Assembly: GCA_948466345.1 (NCBI GenBank)
Contig: CAOKAC010000008.1
Coordinates: 29,362 to 93,361, forward strand
Direction of reading: 5' to 3'
DNA: 64,000 nucleotides
Origin: an uncultured Clostridia bacterium
GTDB taxonomy: Bacteria > Bacillota > Clostridia > Oscillospirales > CAG-272
The position numbers were made by a program, and so were the translations under genes. Within the stretch, counting starts at the first letter, position 1. Every line of letters begins with the position of its first letter. The notes beneath the pieces are model-generated. The model was not told the origin of the DNA and did no database searches. It worked only from the letters and a program-made list of their open reading frames with translations. This document shows positions 20,798-29,392 of the stretch, one piece after another.

Positions 20798-20853
20798 CAG
20801 ATAGCGTGTGACTTTTGCTCCTCACCTAGGAAAGTTCCTGCTTACGAAAAAAG

Positions 20854-20877
20854 GGAGGAGAGATACCTCTCTCCTCC
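20854..20877 (-). terminator. Terminator after the small gene at 20889-21131
   Basis: Stem GGAGGAGAGA / TCTCTCCTCC with a TACC loop, followed on the minus strand by CTTTTTT. It separates the small gene from the parA promoter. Confidence 0.85.
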
Positions 20878-20888
20878 GCAAAATACGT

Positions 20889-21131
20889 TCATTCTCCTAC
20901 CGGCGTTTTTCCGCCATCCTGGGTATTTTTTGCCGGATAGCGGGAATATTCTTCCCCTGCAAGGTCAGCCGTAGTCATCCGGGGCCGCAATCCATCCTCC
21001 ATTTCGTTGGATGGATAAATCTGGGCAGACGCAGGGCCGTTGGGTTCATCCGGTCCGGTGAAATCCTCCAGACCGTTTACCAAATTTTGTTCGTTTTCAA
21101 TAGGCTTCGTTTTCTTTTTTCCTTTTTCCAT
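20889..21131 (-). CDS. Small hydrophilic protein, unknown
   Basis: An 80-residue charged protein without membrane segments or cysteines. It begins MEKGKKKTKPIENEQNLVNG and has a central Pro/Gly-rich part (GPDEPNGPASAQIYPSNEME). The start has AAAGGAG six nt upstream, and an intrinsic terminator lies right behind the stop, so it looks like a real gene. It lies 128 bp beyond deoD on the same strand. I do not recognise the family; the composition suggests a disordered protein. Confidence 0.6.
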   Translation of the reverse strand: MEKGKKKTKPIENEQNLVNGLEDFTGPDEPNGPASAQIYPSNEMEDGLRPRMTTADLAGEEYSRYPAKNTQDGGKTPVGE

Positions 21132-21259
21132 AGCGGGCTCCTTTCGGATATTGTAATAGTTTTATTATTTCCCGCTTTTCTGTGTGTATGAAAAAATTTT
21201 CAAGAAGACTTTTATGCTCTGCTGCGGCGTTTTCCTTGTGAAACGTAGGACAGAATGAA

Positions 21260-21985
21260 CTATCCTAAAAATGCTGCGGCGGTGTCCAGGGCAAGACGCA
21301 TCATATCTATAAAGGAATTCTGCCGTTCCTGGGCCGTAGTGGCTTCGCCTGTAAGCAAATGGTCGGATACGGTACACAACGCCAGCCCATGCTTGCCTGC
21401 TCTGGCAGCGTTCATATACAACGCCGCCGCTTCCATTTCCACTGCAAGCACACCCATTTTGCTCCAGCGTTCCGTAGAATCCGGATCATCGTGATAAAAA
21501 ATATCGCTGGAAAGCAGATTGCCCACATGATAAGGCAGACCCGCCGCCTTTGCCGCATTTACACAATGTTCCAGCAAACGGTAGCTGGCTAGGGGCGCAA
21601 AGGATCCCGGCAGCTGGAAGGTGTGAGAGAAGGCAGAGTCTGTGCAGGCTCCTTGGCCAATGACGATATCCCGTAACTGGACGCTTTCCTGCATGCTCCC
21701 TGCGGAGCCTACGCGAATGATAGCTTCAACGCCGAAAAAATTGTACAGCTCATAGCTGTAAATGCCCATGGAGGGCATGCCCATTCCGCTGGCCATTACG
21801 GATACCGGACAACTCTGGTAGGAGCCGGTATATCCCTGGACACCCCGGACATTGTTAATAAGAATAGGGTTTGTCAGAAAATTTTCTGCAATATATTTTG
21901 CCCGCAAAGGATCCCCCGGCATCAATACAACGGGAGCAAAATCCTTTGGGGATGCGTCAATATGTGGTGTTGGATATGGTTGCAT
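21260..21985 (-). CDS. deoD: Purine-nucleoside phosphorylase, DeoD type
   Basis: A 241-residue trimer/hexamer-type phosphorylase that cleaves purine (deoxy)nucleosides to base and sugar-1-phosphate. The phosphate-binding VVLMPGDPLRAKYIAE region and the base site (GVLAVEMEAAALYMNA with the Glu of VEME) are clear. The start has AAAGGAG at good spacing and lies inside the end of deoC (29-bp overlap), so the two are translationally coupled. Together they send nucleosides into central metabolism. Confidence 0.93.
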   Translation of the reverse strand: MQPYPTPHIDASPKDFAPVVLMPGDPLRAKYIAENFLTNPILINNVRGVQGYTGSYQSCPVSVMASGMGMPSMGIYSYELYNFFGVEAIIRVGSAGSMQESVQLRDIVIGQGACTDSAFSHTFQLPGSFAPLASYRLLEHCVNAAKAAGLPYHVGNLLSSDIFYHDDPDSTERWSKMGVLAVEMEAAALYMNAARAGKHGLALCTVSDHLLTGEATTAQERQNSFIDMMRLALDTAAAFLG

Positions 21986-22658
21986 TTGTTTCTCCTTTCT
22001 GTGCCTGTACCAGTGCGGCGATCACCCGACTGGTACCGATTCGGTCTGCTCCCAGACGAATCATTTCTGCCGCATCGGCAGGACCGCTGATCCCGCCGGC
22101 AGCTTTAATTTGTTTGCCGTTTTTCATATGCTGTTTCATCAGAATTATATCTTCACAGGTGGCGCCGCCGGTAGAAAATCCCGTAGAAGTTTTGATAAAG
22201 TCCGCCCCGGAGGAGGATACCACCGTGCACATGCGAATTTTTTCTTCCGTAGTCAAAAGACAGGTTTCGATGATTACTTTCAGCAGTCTGCCCGCACAGG
22301 CGTCTTTCACTGCGTTGATTTCTCGTAGCACCGCGTCGTCATCGCCGCCCCGCACCCAACCTAGATTGACCACCATGTCGATTTCCGCCGCGCCCGCTTG
22401 CACAGCCTGCGCAGCCTCAAAGCATTTCGACTCTGTTGCGGCATATCCGTTTGGAAATCCGATTACCGTACAGATGGGAATCCTTCCGGCCGCGTATACA
22501 GCGGCCTGCCGCACAAAGGAGGGGGGAATGCAGACGGAAGCAGTGCCGTACAAAATTCCTTCATCACATGCTTTTTGGATATCCGCCCACACGGCGGTTG
22601 GCGATAGCTGGGTGTGATCCACCCGATTTAGTATTTCCTGTAAGTTCATGGCCAGCAT
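21957..22658 (-). CDS. deoC: Deoxyribose-phosphate aldolase
   Basis: A 233-residue class I aldolase that splits 2-deoxyribose-5-phosphate into glyceraldehyde-3-phosphate and acetaldehyde. The Schiff-base lysine lies in ADFIKTSTGFSTGGAT, and KVIIET marks the proton-relay strand. GGISGPADAAEMIRLGADRIG is the C-terminal phosphate-binding turn. Either ATG 22658 (MLAMN) or ATG 22649 (MNLQE) could be the start; neither has ideal spacing to the GGAG. It is the first gene of deoC-deoD, with a promoter at 22689-22716. Confidence 0.93.
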   Translation of the reverse strand: MLAMNLQEILNRVDHTQLSPTAVWADIQKACDEGILYGTASVCIPPSFVRQAAVYAAGRIPICTVIGFPNGYAATESKCFEAAQAVQAGAAEIDMVVNLGWVRGGDDDAVLREINAVKDACAGRLLKVIIETCLLTTEEKIRMCTVVSSSGADFIKTSTGFSTGGATCEDIILMKQHMKNGKQIKAAGGISGPADAAEMIRLGADRIGTSRVIAALVQAQKGETNATISNTTY

Positions 22659-22688
22659 ATTCTCCGTATAAATTTACTTTCTGATTTT

Positions 22689-22716
22689 ATGATAGCATAA
22701 GATGCTTTTTTGTCAA
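22689..22716 (-). promoter_or_regulatory. deoC promoter
   Basis: On the minus strand TTGACA (22716-22711) and TATCAT (22694-22689) are 16 bp apart, about 30 bp upstream of deoC. It is back-to-back with the tepA-like promoter at 22767-22794. Confidence 0.7.
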
Positions 22717-22766
22717 CGGCTGCAGGTATAGAATTTTTCAAATTTGCGCACAATAAGGAACAAAGT

Positions 22767-22794
22767 TTGATACAGACGAGGAGAAGCGTAGAAT
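22767..22794 (+). promoter_or_regulatory. Promoter of the leader and TepA-like gene
   Basis: TTGATA at 22767-22772 and TAGAAT at 22789-22794 with a 16-bp spacer. The transcript would start at about 22801, seven nt before the conserved leader element, so that element would form the 5' end of the mRNA. Confidence 0.65.
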
Positions 22795-22807
22795 TTACAA
22801 ATGCTCC

Positions 22808-22913
22808 TTAAAATGGGATCCAATCCATTTTTGTTTCTTAAAGAAACATTGTCGAATTTTATTATTTGGTGCCAAGCACAAAGCTATTTACAGCTTTGTG
22901 CGGCGGAATGGAG
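22808..22913 (+). ncRNA. Structured leader element, copy 1 (unclassified, upstream of tepA-like gene)
   Basis: Three hairpins can be drawn. I: AAAATGG (22810-22816) with CCATTTT (22825-22831). II: TGTTTCT (22832-22838) with AGAAACA (22842-22848). III: GCC plus GCACAAAGCT (22871-22885, AA bulge) with AGCTTTGTGC plus GGC (22892-22904). A conserved single-stranded part (GTCGAATTT ... ATTTGGT) links II and III. The element ends at the GGAG of the TepA-like gene. A second copy at 53062-53170 has the same hairpins, with pair-preserving changes in the stems and different loops. I know of no riboswitch class with this layout. The RNA nature is inferred. Confidence 0.7.
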
Positions 22914-22919
22914 ATTAAC

Positions 22920-23702
22920 ATGGGTATAGATATGAGAAGGCTCCAGGAAAACAGCGCAGACAACAGCGAGGATCTGGAGAATAGCGCCGGAGGAGACAGC
23001 GCAGGCAGTGCGGAAAATGAGCAGCTGGATTTTATTATGAAAAGCGGCAGTGTGATTTCCAAAAAAGACGGGGAAACGATACACTGTCTCACCATTATCG
23101 GCCAGGTGGAGGGCCACTTTATTTTGGGAGAGGGGCAAAAGGCCACCAAGTATGAGCACATCATTCCCCTGCTGGTGTCCATTGAACAGTCGGATGAAAT
23201 TGATGGACTGCTGCTGGTGTTGAACACTATGGGCGGTGATGTGGAAGCAGGACTGGCCATTGCGGAGATGATTGCGGGGATGACCAAACCTACGGTGTCT
23301 TTGGTTCTTGGCGGCGGTCACTCCATTGGCGTACCGCTGGCTGTTTGTGCGAAAAAATCCTTTATTGTGCCGTCTGCTACCATGACCATTCATCCGGTGC
23401 GTATGAGCGGCACGGTTGTAGGCGTCCCCCAGACATATTATTATTTTGAACGAATGCAGGATCGTATCGTGCGATTTATTACAGAGCATTCCCAAGTGAG
23501 TGAAGAAAAATTCCGGGAGCTTTTGATGCGCACCGATCAGATAGCTACAGATGTAGGTTCTCTCATAGACGGCCGGGAAGCAGTGGAAATCGGGCTTATA
23601 GACGGAGCGGGTTCCCTGGCAGATGCTTTGGAAGAGTTGCGAATGCAGATAAAAACAAAGCAGGAAGAGTCCGCTGCCCAGGGAGAGGGAGATAACGAAT
23701 AA
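22920..23702 (+). CDS. TepA/ClpP-class serine protease
   Basis: A 260-residue ClpP-fold (crotonase-like) protease of the TepA/YmfB group, linked in Bacillus to protein translocation. The catalytic serine lies in LGGGHSIGVPLAV, the histidine in MTIHPVRMSG and an aspartate candidate in DQIATDVG; NTMGGDVEAGLAIAE is the strand carrying the oxyanion-type glycines. The acidic Ser/Asn-rich N-terminus (about 35 residues) has no clear signal peptide, so it is probably cytoplasmic. ATG 22920 is chosen for the GGAG six nt upstream, at the end of the structured leader; a longer frame from 22866 reads through hairpin III. Antisense frames here are shadows. Confidence 0.85.
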   Translation: MGIDMRRLQENSADNSEDLENSAGGDSAGSAENEQLDFIMKSGSVISKKDGETIHCLTIIGQVEGHFILGEGQKATKYEHIIPLLVSIEQSDEIDGLLLVLNTMGGDVEAGLAIAEMIAGMTKPTVSLVLGGGHSIGVPLAVCAKKSFIVPSATMTIHPVRMSGTVVGVPQTYYYFERMQDRIVRFITEHSQVSEEKFRELLMRTDQIATDVGSLIDGREAVEIGLIDGAGSLADALEELRMQIKTKQEESAAQGEGDNE

Positions 23703-23735
23703 AATAGGCATGCCCTCTGTCTATTATTCTGTAGA

Positions 23736-23768
23736 AACACCGCCTAAGCATTTTGCTTAGGCGGTGTT
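23736..23768. terminator. Bidirectional terminator between tepA-like gene and pyrG
   Basis: A perfect 14-bp stem AACACCGCCTAAGC / GCTTAGGCGGTGTT with an ATTTT loop, placed between two convergent genes. Confidence 0.88.
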
Positions 23769-23779
23769 GTAATAGTATT

Positions 23780-25429
<1,650 letters not shown>

Positions 25430-25441
25430 TTATCTTACTTT

Positions 25442-26566
25442 CTAAGGACGGCGCACCGCCCCAGTGTACATATCTATAATTTCACCAGGCAGTACGTCCC
25501 GAAGAAACGTACTGATCCCTGCAAGACGCACGGCTTCCTCCAGGTTTTTTGGCAGAGTGGGAAGCTTCTTTTCCATATCTGGAAGGGAAAGTCCCCGTCG
25601 GATTCCGTCCATGCCTGCAAAAAGCAACAGACCAAAAGCGATGTAAAGATTAGCAGTCTGGTCTGGTGTATGTAAAAATTCATCGTCCGTCCCCGCCGTC
25701 CGGCAGATCCAACGGCTGCCCATTTCTGCTAGCCTTTCATAAGACTGATGGGTGGGATGCAGAAAGGCAGTCATATCCCGAATATGCTTTAAAATCCCTG
25801 CCCAAAAAGAAGCCGCCCATTTTTTGCCGTTCCTTCCCAGAGAGAGCCGAATACAAAAATCGTTGCATGGCTGATGTATCAAGGGACGGGGCGTGAAAAA
25901 CGCGTGCAGGCTGCGCAGTCGTGCCTGTGCCTGCACGGCAGATTGCAGTGTCATAACCATATCCGCCGCCTCCATGGGACTGGCCGTGTCAAAAACAATT
26001 TGATGCTGGCCACTCCCCTGCCCGTGACAGGCAAACAAAGGCGGGATCCCCATTTTTTCCAGCATGCGACAGATTTCCATACGGAACGATTCTCCCCCAG
26101 CACATGGCGCGGCGTCCAAATATCTGCCGTTATCGTGGGGCTGCCGGACGGGATTTCCCCCCTCGTCCGAAGAAAGCAGATAAAAGGTGCTTTCTGTCTC
26201 GATAGAAACAGACAATCCCATGTCACGGGCTGCCTGCTGCGCCCGGCGCAGGATATACCGTCCGTCTGAGGGAAAAGGCGCGCCGTCTCCATAGCATACA
26301 TTGCAGTACATACGGGCCATTTTAGGAGTATTTCCCCACGGAAGAATCTGTAAAGTTTCAGGAAGGGGAAACAAAAAAAGTCTTTCTTGTATGGAATACA
26401 TCGGAAAAGCGTCAAAGCAAATTCCCGTGTCCATAGCTCTGCCAAGCTGGGAGGGCAAAATAGAGATGCTTTTTTCCTGTCCCCAGGCATCAAAAAAAGC
26501 AAGACGGACACACTGCACGTCTTCCTGTTTCACATACGCCAAAGCCTCATCCGCAGTGTACAGCAT
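25442..26566 (-). CDS. Glutamine-synthetase-like protein lacking metal ligands
   Basis: A 374-residue protein, shorter than the roughly 440 of GlnA. The N-terminal beta-grasp (CVRLAFFDAWGQEKSISILP) and the catalytic barrel are recognisable: IETESTFYLL (Glu123, Glu125), QGSGQHQIVF and HPTHQSYERL. But the motif HHEVGPGQHEI of active enzymes reads CHGQGSGQHQI (residues 180-190), losing two metal-binding glutamates, and the GSGMHxH loop reads QPCNDFCIRLSL. It may be a non-catalytic or altered homologue, perhaps of the gamma-glutamyl-amine ligase branch. The start has AAAGGAA upstream. Neighbour pyrG is a glutamine-dependent enzyme, so a regulatory role there is conceivable but unproven. Confidence 0.75.
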   Translation of the reverse strand: MLYTADEALAYVKQEDVQCVRLAFFDAWGQEKSISILPSQLGRAMDTGICFDAFPMYSIQERLFLFPLPETLQILPWGNTPKMARMYCNVCYGDGAPFPSDGRYILRRAQQAARDMGLSVSIETESTFYLLSSDEGGNPVRQPHDNGRYLDAAPCAGGESFRMEICRMLEKMGIPPLFACHGQGSGQHQIVFDTASPMEAADMVMTLQSAVQAQARLRSLHAFFTPRPLIHQPCNDFCIRLSLGRNGKKWAASFWAGILKHIRDMTAFLHPTHQSYERLAEMGSRWICRTAGTDDEFLHTPDQTANLYIAFGLLLFAGMDGIRRGLSLPDMEKKLPTLPKNLEEAVRLAGISTFLRDVLPGEIIDMYTGAVRRP

Positions 26567-26624
26567 GGAATTGCTTCCTTTCCCTGCCCCGGGATCGGTT
26601 TTCGTTTATTTTTAATACCATAAA

Positions 26625-26646
26625 AACAAACGCAGCTGCGTTTGTT
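26625..26646. promoter_or_regulatory. 22-bp perfect palindrome at the start of the GS-like transcript
   Basis: Perfect palindrome with half-site AACAAACGCAG and no spacer. It lies about 4-25 nt downstream of the predicted transcription start of the GS-like gene, and on the minus strand is followed by TTTTA. It may be a DNA operator or an RNA hairpin with a U run (attenuator); the sequence alone cannot separate these. Confidence 0.55.
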
Positions 26647-26656
26647 CACGCTATAC

Positions 26657-26685
26657 AGTATACCATCTTTCGCATCCTTTGTCTA
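26657..26685 (-). promoter_or_regulatory. Promoter of the GS-like gene
   Basis: On the minus strand TAGACA (26685-26680) and TATACT (26662-26657) with a 17-bp spacer; divergent from the hydratase promoter at 26774-26802. Confidence 0.55.
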
Positions 26686-26773
26686 CAATCTTCCAGTCTT
26701 TTTTTCAGATTTGTGGATTCTTCCAAATAAATTGGCAGCTTTTGACATAGCAGAATTTTGTCGGGGCAGACCG

Positions 26774-26802
26774 TTGATTTTTCACTGCTTATAGTATATA
26801 AT
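26774..26802 (+). promoter_or_regulatory. Promoter of the aconitase-family hydratase
   Basis: TTGATT at 26774-26779 and TATAAT at 26797-26802 with 17 bp between. A small hairpin GCCGC/GCGGC (26831-26844) lies in the 5' leader just before the ribosome binding site. Confidence 0.75.
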
Positions 26803-26862
26803 GGTAGTATTCGCTTTATGATAGTATTTTGCCGCATTCGCGGCATAATTGGAGGATTGCAA

Positions 26863-29169
26863 ATGGTAAAATTGATCGAACACGGCGTATTTCTGAAAGG
26901 CAATGAACTTGTTGCCCAGGGAGGGGACCCGGCAGCAGGCAGGCAGGGGACAATTGCCTATTCAATTTTAAAGGACCACAATGTGGGCGGCGACGAGAAG
27001 CATCTCAAAATCCGCTTTGATGCATTGGCATCCCACGATATTACATATGTAGGCATTCTTATGACCGCTCGTGCCGGTGGTCTGGAGGAGCTTCCCCTGC
27101 CCTACGTGCTCACCAACTGTCACAACAGTCTGTGCGCGGTGGGAGGCACCATCAACGAGGACGACCACATGTTCGGCCTGTCCGCCGCAAAAAAATACGG
27201 CGCAATTTACGTTCCCGCACATCAGGCGGTCATTCACGCTTTTATGCGGGAGATGATGAGCGGCTGTGGGAAAATGATTCTGGGCAGCGACAGCCATACC
27301 CGCTACGGTGCGTTGGGCACGATGGCCATTGGTGAAGGCGGTCCTGAACTGGTAAAGCAGATTTTGAACCGTACCTATGATGTGGACATGCCGGAGGTTA
27401 TTGCTGTGCATCTCACCGGTGCACCCCGCCCGGGCGTTGGTCCTCAGGACGTGGCCCTGGCCATTATCGGAGCGGTATTCTCAAAAAAATTTGTAAAAAA
27501 CAAGGTGCTGGAATTTGTGGGAGACGGTATTGCAAACCTGCCCATTGAATTTCGGAACGGCATCGATGTAATGACCACAGAAACCACCTGCCTATCCTCT
27601 ATTTGGACTACGGACGATGAGACAAAGCGGTATTTCCAGGTACACGGCAGACCCGATGCATACCGGCAGCTTGCTCCTGCGGACATGGCCTATTATGACG
27701 GGGCGGTGCTGGTAGATTTGTCTAAGGTAGAGCCGATGATCGCTCTGCCCTTCCATCCTTCCAACACCTATACCGTGCGTCAGTTGAATGAAAATGCAGG
27801 CGATATCCTACGTCAGGTGGAAATCAAGGGAGAACAGCAGTTGGGCCTTGCTCCCGGCACCCTGCAGCTCACCGATAAGGTGGATCCGGTTACAGGCCGT
27901 GTGCGGGTAGATCAGGGTGTGATCGCGGGATGTGCCGGCGGCACCTACGACAATCTGTGCGCTGCGGCAGATATTCTCCGGGGTACATCCATTGGTGCGG
28001 ACAGCTTTGCTCTTTCTGCATATCCCGCCAGCCAGCCAGCATTTGTACGGATGCTGGACACCGGCATCGCCTCTGAACTGATGCGTGCAGGAGCAACTCT
28101 GCGCACCGCTTTCTGTGGGCCTTGCTTTGGAGCAGGAGACGTGCCGGCCAACGGAGGACTGAGTATCCGCCACTCTACCAGAAACTTCCCCAACAGGGAA
28201 GGAAGCAAGCCTGGTGAAGGTCAGTTTGCTTCTGTTGCACTGATGGATGCCCGCTCCATTGCGGCTACTGCAGCTGCCGGAGGACTGCTCACCGGCGCAG
28301 ACGAACTGGATGTGGAATACCGGACGCCGGATTACAAATTTGACACCTCTATTTACGAAAACCGGGTATGGTTCGGCTTTGGAAAAGCGGATAAGAATGC
28401 CGAACTGAAATTTGGTCCCAACATCAAGGACTGGCCGAAAATGCCGGCGCTGGGCGATAATCTGGTACTTGGGGTGGCTTCTGTTATTGATGACGAAGTG
28501 ACTACTACCGACGAGCTGATCCCCTCCGGTGAATCCTCTTCCTATCGTTCCAATCCCTTCCGTCTGTCCCGGCTGACCCTGTCCCGTCGGGATCCCGAGT
28601 ATGTAGGCCGTGCAGACGAGATTCACGCCATTGCCCAAAAGCATGCTGGAGAAGCATATGATACTTCACTTTTGAATGTACAGGCAGAGGCTGCTATGGA
28701 GGCCGCTATTGCCGCTTGTGGGACGCTGTCCGGTTCCATCAGCGTAGGCAGCTTGGTATGTGCTGTCCGTCCTGGAGATGGAAGTGCGAGAGAACAGGCC
28801 GCATCCTGTCAGCGTGTACTGGGCGGCGCAGCCAATATCGCTCGGGACTACGCTACCAAGCGGTATCGTTCCAATTTGATCAACTGGGGTATGCTGCCAC
28901 TTACCTGTCCCGAAATGGATATGGGCAAAAACAGCGGCACAATGGAGGACGAGATCCTTTGCGGAGACTGGCTGGTACTGCCCGGCATCCGGGCGGCTGT
29001 GGCTGGCGGAGCGCAGACGGTCGAGGGATATCTGTACCATACAGGGGATAAAACTCTTACAAAACATACATTCTCCCTAGGAAGTCTTACTGAGGATGAA
29101 AGGAAAATTATTCTTGCGGGCAGCCTTACCGGAAGAGCGAAAGAGGAACGGGAAGAGGCAGGAAAATAA
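26863..29169 (+). CDS. Aconitase-family hydratase (YbhJ-like)
   Basis: A 768-residue iron-sulfur hydratase of the aconitase superfamily. The cluster cysteines probably lie in [12 protein letters not shown] and in [12 protein letters not shown]. The substrate-binding GSDSHTRYG and the C-terminal swivel domain ([14 protein letters not shown]) are present. The spacing and the N-terminus resemble the uncharacterised YbhJ-type hydratases more than AcnA/AcnB, so citrate/isocitrate as substrate is not assured. ATG 26863 is fixed by GGAGG seven nt upstream; a longer frame to 26758 covers the promoter. It stands alone, divergent from the GS-like gene. Confidence 0.85.
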   Translation: MVKLIEHGVFLKGNELVAQGGDPAAGRQGTIAYSILKDHNVGGDEKHLKIRFDALASHDITYVGILMTARAGGLEELPLPYVLTNCHNSLCAVGGTINEDDHMFGLSAAKKYGAIYVPAHQAVIHAFMREMMSGCGKMILGSDSHTRYGALGTMAIGEGGPELVKQILNRTYDVDMPEVIAVHLTGAPRPGVGPQDVALAIIGAVFSKKFVKNKVLEFVGDGIANLPIEFRNGIDVMTTETTCLSSIWTTDDETKRYFQVHGRPDAYRQLAPADMAYYDGAVLVDLSKVEPMIALPFHPSNTYTVRQLNENAGDILRQVEIKGEQQLGLAPGTLQLTDKVDPVTGRVRVDQGVIAGCAGGTYDNLCAAADILRGTSIGADSFALSAYPASQPAFVRMLDTGIASELMRAGATLRTAFCGPCFGAGDVPANGGLSIRHSTRNFPNREGSKPGEGQFASVALMDARSIAATAAAGGLLTGADELDVEYRTPDYKFDTSIYENRVWFGFGKADKNAELKFGPNIKDWPKMPALGDNLVLGVASVIDDEVTTTDELIPSGESSSYRSNPFRLSRLTLSRRDPEYVGRADEIHAIAQKHAGEAYDTSLLNVQAEAAMEAAIAACGTLSGSISVGSLVCAVRPGDGSAREQAASCQRVLGGAANIARDYATKRYRSNLINWGMLPLTCPEMDMGKNSGTMEDEILCGDWLVLPGIRAAVAGGAQTVEGYLYHTGDKTLTKHTFSLGSLTEDERKIILAGSLTGRAKEEREEAGK

Positions 29170-29392
29170 AGGCGCAAAAGAAGTCTATAAATATGACACA
29201 CTGTCGTCATATTCTATTTTGTAGAATGAAGGAAAGCCTCCCTCTGAGGAGGGAGGCTGCAAAGACTGTACAAACTTAGTGTAAGGCAGATACCAAGGCA
29301 GCGCTTGCAGAGTCTGTAAAAGCACTGTAGCCCCCCAGTCTGCAGGAGTTTTAAAAGTTATACCCCAGCAATCATAAATAAGGATGATCGTT
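29170..29392. other. Non-coding gap between hydratase and uvrA
   Basis: No gene seen. It holds a hairpin AATATGAC/GTCATATT at about 29202-29225 and a GC-rich stem AGCCTCCCTC/GAGGGAGGCT (29235-29258). The second looks like the core of a dispersed intergenic repeat, as its minus-strand reading continues into a chance frame. It could also act as the 3' hairpin of the hydratase mRNA; no T run follows. Confidence 0.45.

Noticed and set aside
22862..23711. Two minus-strand frames opposite the TepA-like gene
   Set aside because: The plus-strand frame has catalytic ClpP-class motifs, a promoter, a leader and a ribosome binding site; the minus frames have none of these.
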